Source: JAWHQP01 sp032586195 (GTDB lineage: Bacteria; Pseudomonadota; Gammaproteobacteria; Enterobacterales; Pasteurellaceae). Taken from it: a DNA stretch of 64,000 nucleotides. The translations under genes and the position numbers were made by a program. The notes beneath the pieces are model-generated. The model did not search any database. It saw only the letters and a program-made list of their open reading frames with translations, and was not told the DNA's origin. Location: the NCBI GenBank assembly GCA_032586195.1, contig JAWHQP010000002.1:277081-341080 (forward strand). Direction: 5' to 3'. Positions 15,748-23,946 of this stretch are shown one piece after another; position 1 is the first letter of the stretch, and the number at the start of each line of letters is the position of its first letter.

Positions 15748-16707
15748 ATGGAAAAATTACTCAGACTCTCAACGGTTGCCGCATTGATGCTGACTTCTTC
15801 CGTTGCATTATCCGCAGAAAAATTTGTCACTATCGGTACGGGCGGACAAACGGGCGTCTATTACGTAGTAGGGCAGTCTATTTGTCAGTTAGTCAATCGC
15901 GATACGGCAAAAACCAATTTGAAATGTAATGCTCCTTCAACAGGCGCATCGGTGGCGAACCTAAATGCCATTGCGGGGAAACAAATGGAAATGGGAATTG
16001 TGCAGTCGGACTGGCAGTATCATGCTTATAACGGTACAAGTTCCTTTGAAGGTAAGAAAAATGATAAATTACGCGCCGTTTTTTCTTTGCATCCCGAACC
16101 GTTCACGGTAATGGCCCGTGATGACGCCAACATTAATTCCTTTGATGATTTGAAAGGCAAACGCGTGAATGTGGGCGACCCGGGTTCCGGCACCCGCGCC
16201 ACCATGAATGTTATTTTGCAGGTGAAGGGCTTGGATATGTCCATCTTTAAGGTCGCTTCCGAATTAAAACCGTCTGAAATGGCATCGGTAATGTGCGATA
16301 ACAACCTTGACGCGATCACCTATAATGTGGGCCATCCGAACGGTGCATTGAAAGAAGCGGCGGCCTCCTGTTCCGCTCATTTAGTGCCGGTCACGGGGCC
16401 TGCGATTGATAAACTGATTGCGGATAATCCTTATTATGCCAAAGCAACGATTCCGGGCGGTTTATATGCCGGTTCCGATAATCCGGTGGATACCTTTGGG
16501 GTTTATGCCACTTTAGTGACTTCCTCGGATGTGGATGCCGACACCGTATATGAAGTGGTGAAAGCGGTATTTGATAACTTTGATCGCTTTAAACGTTTAC
16601 ACCCGGCGTTTGCTAATTTAAAACCGGAAGACATGGTGAAAAACGCCTTATCCGCGCCGTTACACCAAGGTGCGGAGCGTTATTATAAAGAAAAAGGCTG
16701 GTTGTAA
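15748..16707 (+). CDS. TRAP transporter solute-binding protein, TAXI family
   Basis: A 319-residue periplasmic receptor with a cleavable signal peptide (basic start, hydrophobic core, cut near ALSAEKF at residue 22-23). TAXI-family features are FVTIGTGGQTGVYY at the mature N-terminus, ICQLVNRD, STGASVANLNAIAGKQMEMGIVQSDW, and LKGKRVNVGDPGSGTRATM. It captures the substrate for the fused permease encoded next. TAXI systems are known for small acids such as glutamate, glutamine or dicarboxylates; the ligand here cannot be told. A hairpin after the stop probably lets the receptor be made in excess over the permease. Confidence 0.92.
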   Translation: MEKLLRLSTVAALMLTSSVALSAEKFVTIGTGGQTGVYYVVGQSICQLVNRDTAKTNLKCNAPSTGASVANLNAIAGKQMEMGIVQSDWQYHAYNGTSSFEGKKNDKLRAVFSLHPEPFTVMARDDANINSFDDLKGKRVNVGDPGSGTRATMNVILQVKGLDMSIFKVASELKPSEMASVMCDNNLDAITYNVGHPNGALKEAAASCSAHLVPVTGPAIDKLIADNPYYAKATIPGGLYAGSDNPVDTFGVYATLVTSSDVDADTVYEVVKAVFDNFDRFKRLHPAFANLKPEDMVKNALSAPLHQGAERYYKEKGWL

Positions 16708-16738
16708 CTTTCATTATTTAGATTCATAAAGGTAAAAG

Positions 16739-16765
16739 AGGCAGGCATTGAATCTGCCTTTTTTA
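16739..16765 (+). terminator. Partial terminator between TAXI receptor and permease
   Basis: AGGCAG and CTGCCT pair across nine bases (16739-16759) and a six-T run follows. The genes on both sides are clearly one system, so readthrough with attenuation is the likely purpose. Confidence 0.78.
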
Positions 16766-16803
16766 GTTTCTTTCTCGGCTTTTCATTCTAAGGAATCAAA
16801 TAT

Positions 16804-19437
16804 ATGTCTGTGAAAAATCAAACTATGACCTATGATGACTTGCAAGATATGGTGGCGTCTAGCGATACGGGCGGGCGGGATCCTGTCGGATTCCCCAAAA
16901 AACTGATTGTCGGCACCGCAATTTTGTGGTCATTATTTCAACTGTATTATGCGTCGCCGGTGCCATTCTGGTTGCAGGAAGGTTTGCGTTTTATCGGCTG
17001 GAACAATATTAATGTGGTACTGGATGATACCAAAGCCCGTTCGATACATTTAGCCTTTGCCTTATTTCTTGCTTATTTATCCTATCCCGCATTGAAATCT
17101 TCTCCCAAACGCAGCATTCCGCTGTATGACTGGATTTTTGCCACGGTGGGGGCTTTTCTCGGCGCCTATTATTTATTCTTCTACGATGGTATCGTGGTTC
17201 GTGTCGGGGCGCCGAATATGCAGGATATTATTGCAGGCTGTGCTGGTATTCTGTTGTTGCTTGAAGCAACCCGTCGCAGCTTAGGGTTGCCATTGGTTGT
17301 GATTGCAATTGTTTTTTTACTTTACAATTTCTTCGGACAATATTTTCCAAGCGGCTGGCTGATTAGTCATCGTACCGGCACGCTGTCACACATTATCAAC
17401 CAGCAATGGATTACTACTGAAGGTGTGTTCGGCGTTGCGGTCGGCGTTTCCACTAAATATGTCTTCCTGTTTGTGTTGTTCGGCGCTTTACTGGATAAGG
17501 CGGGAGCGGGCAATTATTTTATTAAAAGCGCCTTTGCCTATTTAGGGCATTTACGTGGCGGCCCGGCTAAAGCTGCGGTGGTGGCGTCGGGTTTAACCGG
17601 GTTAATTTCAGGTTCTTCCATTGCTAACGTGGTCACTACAGGCACATTCACTATTCCGATGATGAAACGCGTCGGTTTTACCTCGGAAAAAGCGGGAGCG
17701 GTGGAAGTGGCTTCTTCGGTGAACGGGCAGATTATGCCGCCGGTAATGGGTGCCGCCGCGTTTTTGATGATCGAATATGTCAACATGCCTTACAATGAGC
17801 TGATCACCCACGCGTTCTTACCCGCGGTAATTTCTTATATCGCATTGGTTTATATTGTGCATTTGGAAGCCTGTAAATTAGATTTGAAAGGTCTGCCGAG
17901 AACCGATGCGGCAAAACCTTGGATAGTCACGCTACTGCGGGCATTGACGGCGTTTATTGTTATCGCCGTACTCTATTTTGTGGTGAAATTCGGTTTAGGC
18001 TGGCTTAAGGCCGTTTTTCCGAATGCGGCATTCAGCATTATGCTGGTGATTATCGGTGTGGTTTATCTTCTGTTAATTTACCGTGTATCCACTTTCCCTG
18101 ATTTAGAAGCGGATGATCCGCATTCTCCTATTCTTACCCTGCCGTCAGCCAAACCGACGGTCAATTCGGGCCTGCACTTCCTATTGCCTGTGGTGATTTT
18201 GATTTGGTGTTTAATGGTGGAATATTTATCGCCGGGATTATCCGCGTTCTGGGGAACGCTTACGTTGATGATTATTTTAGTTACCCAGCGTCCGTTACTC
18301 GCGTTTTTCCGCCGTCAGGGCGAATATCTGCAAGCGTTCAAAAAAGGTTGGCGTGATTTGGTTGAAGGTCTGGAGGCCGGGGCCCGCAATATGATTGGTA
18401 TCGGTATTGCCACCGCTACCGCGGGGATTATTGTGGGAGTGGTGTCTTTAACCGGTTTTGGTGTACAGCTCGCCAGTATTATTGATGCTTTATCCATGGG
18501 TAATCTCGTTTTGATGTTGATTTTGGTTGCCATGTTCAGTTTGATTCTCGGTATGGGGTTGCCGACCACGGCGAACTATATCGTAGTGTCTTCTTTAATG
18601 GCGGTGGTGATTGTTGAAGTAGGGCGGCAGAACGGTTTACTGGTGCCGTTGATTGCCGTACACTTGTTTGTGTTTTATTTCGGTATCATGGCGGATGTAA
18701 CACCGCCGGTAGGATTGGCCTCCTTTGCCGCGGCAGCAATATCCGGCGGCGATCCGATTAAAACGGGGCTGACCGCCTTTACTTATAGTCTGCGTACCGC
18801 CATTTTGCCGTTTTTATTTATTTTTAATACCGATTTATTGCTGATTGATGTGAGCTGGTGGAAGGGTATTTTGGTTTCCGTCGTGGCCACCATCGGTATT
18901 CTTGCTTTCACCGCGGGCAGCATGGGGTATTTCTTCCGCCGCAATAGATTATGGGAAAGTGTAGCGTTAATTTTGCTGGCATTTGCCTTATTTCGTCCCG
19001 GATTTTTTATGCAATATATTTCGCCGAATGTGCGTGAGGTGGCACCAATTCATCTAATTGAAGAAGTGCGGAAAGCCCGTGTAGGCGATAACCTTATCCT
19101 TAAAATCTCAGGACAGAATCAGTACGGCAAACCGGTGCAATTCTTCTCTCAATTAACCGTTCCGGCGGGAGTGACCGGTGAAGAACGTTTACAAAAAATG
19201 GGCTTGACCCTGTTAACCACGGATGATCAAATGGAATATCAAGGCGAAAGCATGAAAAAAGTGATTATCGATAACGTGGAAATTGACTCACCGGCTTCTA
19301 AAGTCGGGTTAAATTGGGATCAAGTGGTATTGGACGCTTCATTGCCGGTAAACGATGCCTGGGCGAAAGAGTGGATGTTTATCCCGACTTTAGCGTTACT
19401 GTTTATGCTGGCGGCATATCAACGTCGCCGCAATTAG
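16804..19437 (+). CDS. TRAP transporter fused permease (DctQM-type), TAXI system
   Basis: An 877-residue inner-membrane protein in which the small four-helix subunit (about residues 30-190) is fused to the large twelve-helix DctM-like subunit. The large domain shows SGLTGLISGSSIANVVTTG, EVASSVNGQIMPPVMGAAAF, LILGMGLPTTANYIV and ADVTPPVGLASFAAAAIS, duplicated hallmarks of TRAP large subunits. The last 150 residues after the helices form a soluble domain ending in a final membrane helix, as in TAXI permeases with a DUF3394-type tail. Transport is ion-driven (Na+ in characterised TRAPs). A universal stress protein gene follows by 8 bases. Confidence 0.92.
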   Translation: MSVKNQTMTYDDLQDMVASSDTGGRDPVGFPKKLIVGTAILWSLFQLYYASPVPFWLQEGLRFIGWNNINVVLDDTKARSIHLAFALFLAYLSYPALKSSPKRSIPLYDWIFATVGAFLGAYYLFFYDGIVVRVGAPNMQDIIAGCAGILLLLEATRRSLGLPLVVIAIVFLLYNFFGQYFPSGWLISHRTGTLSHIINQQWITTEGVFGVAVGVSTKYVFLFVLFGALLDKAGAGNYFIKSAFAYLGHLRGGPAKAAVVASGLTGLISGSSIANVVTTGTFTIPMMKRVGFTSEKAGAVEVASSVNGQIMPPVMGAAAFLMIEYVNMPYNELITHAFLPAVISYIALVYIVHLEACKLDLKGLPRTDAAKPWIVTLLRALTAFIVIAVLYFVVKFGLGWLKAVFPNAAFSIMLVIIGVVYLLLIYRVSTFPDLEADDPHSPILTLPSAKPTVNSGLHFLLPVVILIWCLMVEYLSPGLSAFWGTLTLMIILVTQRPLLAFFRRQGEYLQAFKKGWRDLVEGLEAGARNMIGIGIATATAGIIVGVVSLTGFGVQLASIIDALSMGNLVLMLILVAMFSLILGMGLPTTANYIVVSSLMAVVIVEVGRQNGLLVPLIAVHLFVFYFGIMADVTPPVGLASFAAAAISGGDPIKTGLTAFTYSLRTAILPFLFIFNTDLLLIDVSWWKGILVSVVATIGILAFTAGSMGYFFRRNRLWESVALILLAFALFRPGFFMQYISPNVREVAPIHLIEEVRKARVGDNLILKISGQNQYGKPVQFFSQLTVPAGVTGEERLQKMGLTLLTTDDQMEYQGESMKKVIIDNVEIDSPASKVGLNWDQVVLDASLPVNDAWAKEWMFIPTLALLFMLAAYQRRRN

Positions 19438-19445
19438 GAGTCATT

Positions 19446-19868
19446 ATGTTCAAAAATATTTTAATTACCGCTGATCTGAATCATTTGGATGACGCGCGTA
19501 AAGCGGTGGAAACCGCACTGGAGCTGACCAAACATACCCCCGACGCGGTATATCGGGTGATGAGCGTAGTGCCGCAGTTCAGCAGCAGTTTCGTTTCCTC
19601 GTTTCTGCCTAGCAGCTTTGATAAAGATGTAATGGCGGAAGCGAATAAAGCGTTGCATGAATTTACCCGAAAATATTTTCCCGAGGGTAAAAAAGTGCAG
19701 CATATCGTGATGCATGGCGCGGTTTATGAAGAAATCAATTTAGTGGCACAGGAAAAAAACATTGATCTCATCATTATGATGGCAACCCATGACAGCAAGG
19801 AAGGGCTTAGCGCCAATACCTTTAAAGTAGCGAGGGATAGCGATAGATCGGTGCTGATTTTGCGTTAA
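19446..19868 (+). CDS. Universal stress protein (UspA family) of the TRAP operon
   Basis: A 140-residue UspA-fold protein. The start ATG 19446 has AGGAG eight bases upstream; an open frame to 19314 lies inside the permease gene and is not used. MFKNILITADLNHLDDARKAV is the usual first strand-helix, and IDLIIMMATHDS near residue 110 is the family's second half. The expected ATP loop (G-x2-G-x9-G-S) is degenerate: it reads SKEGLSANTF, so nucleotide binding is uncertain. Universal stress proteins encoded with TRAP transporters (for example TeaD for ectoine) bind and modulate the permease. Confidence 0.85.
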   Translation: MFKNILITADLNHLDDARKAVETALELTKHTPDAVYRVMSVVPQFSSSFVSSFLPSSFDKDVMAEANKALHEFTRKYFPEGKKVQHIVMHGAVYEEINLVAQEKNIDLIIMMATHDSKEGLSANTFKVARDSDRSVLILR

Positions 19869-19890
19869 TCGTTTTTTAAATGAAAGCGTG

Positions 19891-20012
19891 AAAGCGCGGT
19901 GTTGACACTTTGACTTTTGAACGCCGGCTATGCCGATGGCCGATGGCGCCGACAGAATAGCAAGCCTGTACGGTGATTGCGTTAAAAACTCAGTTTTTAG
20001 ACACCGCGCTTT
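19891..20012. terminator. Split inverted pair of variant uptake signals with a 100-base loop
   Basis: AAAGCGCGGTGT (19891) and ACACCGCGCTTT (ending 20012) are complementary, but about 98 bases separate them. The loop holds a GC-rich stretch with repeated GCCGATGG units. It lies between the converging usp and carbonic anhydrase genes and may be a terminator hairpin that received an insert. Confidence 0.5.
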
Positions 20013-20015
20013 TTG

Positions 20016-20711
20016 TTACTCCGCTTTCTCTTTCGGCGGATCTTTTCGGAAAATGTCCTCTTCCGACATGGTTTGCAGGCGGGCAATCGCGTTACGATAG
20101 GAAATTTCCAAGGTTTCACGGCTGGTCGCCAGCACGCCCTGATCGCTCAGAAATCCATCGTTTACATCATACACCCATCCGTGCAGCGATAATTTTTTGC
20201 CACGTTTCCACGCGTCCTGAATAATAGAAGCGCGCCCTAGGTTATATACCTGTTCGGCCACATTGATTTTAGTCAGCATATCCGCGCGACGTTCCGGCGA
20301 AATATTACCGATTAAATGACTGTGTTTGAACCAAATATCGCGGATATGCAGCAGCCAGTTATTGATTAGGCCCAAATCCTTATTCTGCATCGCCGCCTCA
20401 ATTCCTCCGCAGTTGGTATGACCGCAGATGATGATATGTTCAATATCCAGCACATCCACCGCATACTGCACTACGGATAAACAGTTTAAATCGGTATGAA
20501 TCACCTGATTCGCCACATTGCGATGAACAAATAATTCGCCCGGCCCGAGATTGGTTAATTTTTCCGCAGGAACACGGCTGTCTGAGCAGCCAATCCATAG
20601 ATAGCTCGGTTTTTGGTGATCGGCTAATTCCTTGAAATAAGAAGAATTTTCTTCTTTCATCCGCAGTGACCAGCTATGGTTGTTGGCAAATAATTGCTCG
20701 ATTTTCTTCAT
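20016..20711 (-). CDS. can: Beta-carbonic anhydrase, type II (bicarbonate-regulated, HICA-like)
   Basis: A 231-residue zinc enzyme interconverting CO2 and bicarbonate. Counted from ATG 20711, zinc and catalytic residues fall at Cys42, Asp44, Arg46, His98 and Cys101. Trp39, Arg64 and Tyr181, the non-catalytic bicarbonate pocket of the H. influenzae enzyme, are at identical positions, so it should show the same allosteric on/off behaviour. An open frame to 20741 adds ten residues without support. It is divergent from yadG as in E. coli. Supply of bicarbonate for PEP carboxylation would suit a CO2-fixing fermenter; that last point is inference. Confidence 0.95.
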   Translation of the reverse strand: MKKIEQLFANNHSWSLRMKEENSSYFKELADHQKPSYLWIGCSDSRVPAEKLTNLGPGELFVHRNVANQVIHTDLNCLSVVQYAVDVLDIEHIIICGHTNCGGIEAAMQNKDLGLINNWLLHIRDIWFKHSHLIGNISPERRADMLTKINVAEQVYNLGRASIIQDAWKRGKKLSLHGWVYDVNDGFLSDQGVLATSRETLEISYRNAIARLQTMSEEDIFRKDPPKEKAE

Positions 20712-20819
20712 TATACGTACTCCTGAAAAATCTTGTATCACAGCCGAATTGGACTATAATTTTGAGTTTTTAAGTATATAGCAATAAGACATAACGTCAA
20801 ATTTGAGTGATTAAATATT

Positions 20820-21764
20820 ATGCTGGCATTAGATATAAAAGGTCTAACTAAAGAATATAAAAACGGTTTTAAAGCCTTGCACGGCATTGATCTTATGGTA
20901 CGGGAGGGCGATTTTTACGCGCTGTTGGGACATAACGGGGCGGGCAAATCCACTACCATCGGCATTGTCAGTTCGTTAGTGAACAAAACCGCGGGGAAAG
21001 TGAAGGTTTTCGGCTATGATTTGGATTCGCAGCGAGCTTTGTTGAAACGGCAGATCGGCTTAGTGCCGCAGGAATTCAACTTCAACCAGTTTGAAAAGGT
21101 GGTGGATATTCTCACCAATCAGGCGGGTTATTACGGCGTTCCTTATGCTGAAGCGTTAAAGCGGGCGGAGCAGTGGCTGAAAAAACTGGATTTATGGGAT
21201 AAAAAAGATCAGCAGGCGATGCGGTTGTCGGGTGGCATGAAACGGCGTTTAATGATCGCCCGTGCTTTAATGCATCATCCTAAACTGTTGATTTTAGACG
21301 AACCCACCGCGGGCGTGGATATTGAATTACGGCGTGCTATGTGGACGTTTCTGCGTGAACTCAACGCGCAAGGCACCACCATTATTCTGACCACCCATTA
21401 TTTGGAAGAGGCTGAAATGCTGTGCCGCCATATCGGTATTATTCAGCAGGGGCGTTTGGTCGTGAACATGGCTATGAAGGATTTATTGGCGAAATTGGAA
21501 ACGGAAACCTTTATTCTCGATCTGGCTCCGTCACTTTCCCTGCAAAGTGCGGTGTCGAAAATCAGAGATTTTAACATCAAGCCGCTGGATGAAAATTCCA
21601 TTGAGGTGGAAGTACACCGTGAACAAGGATTGAACGGCCTGTTTATCCAACTGACCCAACAGGGGATTACGGTATTAAGTATGCGCAATAAAGCCAACCG
21701 TTTGGAAGAATTGTTCGTGACAATGTCACTCAACAAACCCACGGATTTAGGGAGAGCCGCCTAA
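20820..21764 (+). CDS. yadG: ABC transporter ATP-binding protein, YadG-like
   Basis: A 314-residue ABC-2-type export ATPase. Walker A is GHNGAGKST near residue 38, the signature is LSGGMKRR, Walker B is LLILDEPTAGVD, and the switch histidine is in LTTHYLEEAE. It overlaps yadH by one base (TAATG), so the two are coupled into one exporter of unknown substrate. An uptake signal at 21544-21553 encodes QSAVSKIRDF in the C-terminal regulatory part, well after the ATPase motifs. Gene order can-yadG-yadH matches E. coli. Confidence 0.9.
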   Translation: MLALDIKGLTKEYKNGFKALHGIDLMVREGDFYALLGHNGAGKSTTIGIVSSLVNKTAGKVKVFGYDLDSQRALLKRQIGLVPQEFNFNQFEKVVDILTNQAGYYGVPYAEALKRAEQWLKKLDLWDKKDQQAMRLSGGMKRRLMIARALMHHPKLLILDEPTAGVDIELRRAMWTFLRELNAQGTTIILTTHYLEEAEMLCRHIGIIQQGRLVVNMAMKDLLAKLETETFILDLAPSLSLQSAVSKIRDFNIKPLDENSIEVEVHREQGLNGLFIQLTQQGITVLSMRNKANRLEELFVTMSLNKPTDLGRAA

Positions 21765-22531
21765 TGTTGCCCGCATGGATTTCCTTTATCACCATTTTAC
21801 GCAAAGAAATTCGCCGTTTTACCCGCATCTGGTTACAAACCTTGGTGCCGCCGGTCATTACCATGACGCTTTATTTTGTCATTTTCGGTCGGTTGATCGG
21901 CAGCCGTATCGGCGAAATGGGCGGTTTCAGTTATATGCAGTTTATTGTGCCGGGCCTGATTATGATGAGTTCGCTCACCAACGCCTTTGCCAATGTGGCT
22001 TCCTCCTTTTACAGCACCAAGTTCGCCCGTAATGTGGAAGAATTGCTGATTTCACCCACCTCGCCTCATGTGATTATTCTCGGCTATGTGGCGGGCGGCA
22101 TGGCGCGCGGATTGTGTGTCGGCATATTGGTGACTGCGGTGTCGTTATTCTTCGTTTCTTTTGACATTCATTCGTGGTGGGTTATTTTCCTCACCTTATT
22201 GATGACCACCGCTACGTTCGCCCTCGGCGGACTGATTAACGCACTATTTGCTCAATCTTTTGACGATATCAGCATTATCCCGACCTTTGTCCTTACGCCG
22301 CTCACTTACCTTGGCGGCGTATTTTATTCTATTTCCCTTTTGCCGCCATTCTGGCAGGCGGTTTCCAAATTAAATCCTATCGTCTATATGATTAACGGCT
22401 TCCGTTACGGTTTCCTCGGTATCAGCGACGTGGGATTGAGCTACACCTTCGGCGTATTGGCGATTTTTATCAGTCTGCTTTATGGCATTGCCTATTATCT
22501 GATTAGCCGCGGGGTAGGGTTACGCAGTTGA
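21764..22531 (+). CDS. yadH: ABC-2-type transporter permease, YadH-like
   Basis: A 255-residue inner-membrane protein with about six transmembrane helices. The family motif region is FVLTPLTYLGGVFYSISLLPPFW, followed by NPIVYMINGFRYGFLG. It pairs with the ATPase encoded just upstream. The substrate is not known. Confidence 0.9.
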   Translation: MLPAWISFITILRKEIRRFTRIWLQTLVPPVITMTLYFVIFGRLIGSRIGEMGGFSYMQFIVPGLIMMSSLTNAFANVASSFYSTKFARNVEELLISPTSPHVIILGYVAGGMARGLCVGILVTAVSLFFVSFDIHSWWVIFLTLLMTTATFALGGLINALFAQSFDDISIIPTFVLTPLTYLGGVFYSISLLPPFWQAVSKLNPIVYMINGFRYGFLGISDVGLSYTFGVLAIFISLLYGIAYYLISRGVGLRS

Positions 22532-22549
22532 AAAACTTAAAAATATGAC

Positions 22550-22559
22550 ACCGCACTTT
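22550..22559 (-). repeat. DNA uptake signal sequence, reverse, after yadH
   Basis: ACCGCACTTT, single copy, immediately before the yadH/aspC terminator. Confidence 0.85.
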
Positions 22560-22565
22560 AGCCGC

Positions 22566-22593
22566 AAAAAAGCCACCGTACGGGTGGCTTTTT
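22566..22593. terminator. Bidirectional terminator between yadH and aspC
   Basis: GCCACC pairs with GGTGGC across GTACG, flanked by six A residues on one side and five T residues on the other, so it can stop transcripts from both converging genes. Confidence 0.92.
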
Positions 22594-22608
22594 ACGTTTA
22601 GCGTTGTA

Positions 22609-23799
22609 TTAAAGCACTTTCACAATGCTTTCACACAGATAATCGATATTATCTTCGGTGATGCCCGCCACATTGATTCGGCCTGAACGAACGGCGTAGA
22701 TAGCGAATTCGTTTTTCAGGCGATCAACCTGTTCGGCACTTAACCCGCTGAATGAGAACATGCCGTTTTGTTCAATAATAAAGCTGAAGTCTTCTTTCGC
22801 ACCATATTTTTTCAACAATTCTACAAATTTATGCCGCATTTGTTTGATACGGTTACGCATACCGGTTAATTCTTCTTCCCATTCTTTACGCAAAACCGGA
22901 TCGGTTAATACGGTCGCTACGGCGTTGGCGCCGTGGGAAGACGGGTTAGAATAGATAGTGCGCACGATAGCTTTCACTTGGGTTAAGGCAGTGGCTGCGA
23001 TTTCCTCGGTATCGGCTACCAGCGTGAACGCCCCCGCTCGTTCATTGTATAAGCCGAAGTTTTTAGAATAGGAACTCGCCACCAACAATTCACGATGGTT
23101 TGCCGCAAAGGTCCGTAAGCCGACGGCGTCTTCTTCCAAACCGTTTGCCAAGCCTTGATAGGCAAAATCGAACAACGGCAGCCAGCCGTTTTGGGCGGAT
23201 AAATCCGCTAATGCTTTCCATTGTTCCGGTGTCGGGTCTATACCGGTCGGGTTATGGCAACAGCCGTGCAATAACACTACATCACCGGCGTTAGCGTTGC
23301 TTAAATCCGCGATTAAGTTATCCCAGTCCAAGGATTTTGTTTTGGCGTTATACCAGCGATATTCGCAAATGGTTACACCCACGGCATTAAAAATCGCATT
23401 ATGATTCGGCCAGGTCGGGCGGCTGATCCACACGTTCCGTGCTTTGGTCTGACGACGGATAAATTCGGCCGCGATACGCAAAGCTCCCGTGCCACCAAGG
23501 CTTTGTACGGTTTTAGTCCGCCCTTGGGTAATGATGTCCGAATCCGCACCGAATAATAGTTCTTTTGTACATTTGTTATAGCCGGCAACGCCGTCAATAG
23601 GCAGATAGTTTTTGCTGTTTTCGTTATCAAACAAATGGCCTTCCGCTTTTTTCACTGCGGACATAATCGGCGTATTGCCCTCGGCATCTTTATATACCCC
23701 GATACCGAGATTAATTTTATTTGCGCGGGTTTCTGCTTTAAAGGCTTCACTTAAGCCAAGGATCGGATCGGCGGGAGCGGCTTTAATATTTTCAAACAT
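22609..23799 (-). CDS. aspC: Aspartate aminotransferase AspC
   Basis: A 396-residue PLP enzyme of the class-I aminotransferase family that exchanges amino groups between aspartate and 2-oxoglutarate. The N-terminus FENIKAAPADPILGL and NLGIGVYKD are typical. SLGGTGALR contacts the PLP phosphate, HGCCHNPTGIDPT contains the ring-binding Asn, and SYSKNFGLYNERAG holds the Schiff-base lysine. The C-terminal SGRINVAGI carries the substrate carboxylate-binding Arg. RBS AAGGAAA is present. It has its own promoter and is not part of the purEK unit upstream. Confidence 0.94.
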   Translation of the reverse strand: MFENIKAAPADPILGLSEAFKAETRANKINLGIGVYKDAEGNTPIMSAVKKAEGHLFDNENSKNYLPIDGVAGYNKCTKELLFGADSDIITQGRTKTVQSLGGTGALRIAAEFIRRQTKARNVWISRPTWPNHNAIFNAVGVTICEYRWYNAKTKSLDWDNLIADLSNANAGDVVLLHGCCHNPTGIDPTPEQWKALADLSAQNGWLPLFDFAYQGLANGLEEDAVGLRTFAANHRELLVASSYSKNFGLYNERAGAFTLVADTEEIAATALTQVKAIVRTIYSNPSSHGANAVATVLTDPVLRKEWEEELTGMRNRIKQMRHKFVELLKKYGAKEDFSFIIEQNGMFSFSGLSAEQVDRLKNEFAIYAVRSGRINVAGITEDNIDYLCESIVKVL

Positions 23800-23843
23800 A
23801 GAAGTGTTTCCTTAATTTTGAGAATGTTGTATTTAACGGATAC

Positions 23844-23872
23844 GTTATACTCACAAGCATTACGGTTTGCAA
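23844..23872 (-). promoter_or_regulatory. aspC sigma-70 promoter
   Basis: On the minus strand TTGCAA (23872-23867) and TATAAC (23849-23844) are separated by exactly 17 bases and lie 45 bases before the aspC start. Confidence 0.72.
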
Positions 23873-23946
23873 CCCTTGTTTTTAAAAAATTTTATGACAT
23901 CCAAATAATGTTAAATAATATCTAAAAATTAAAGCATAAAAATAAA

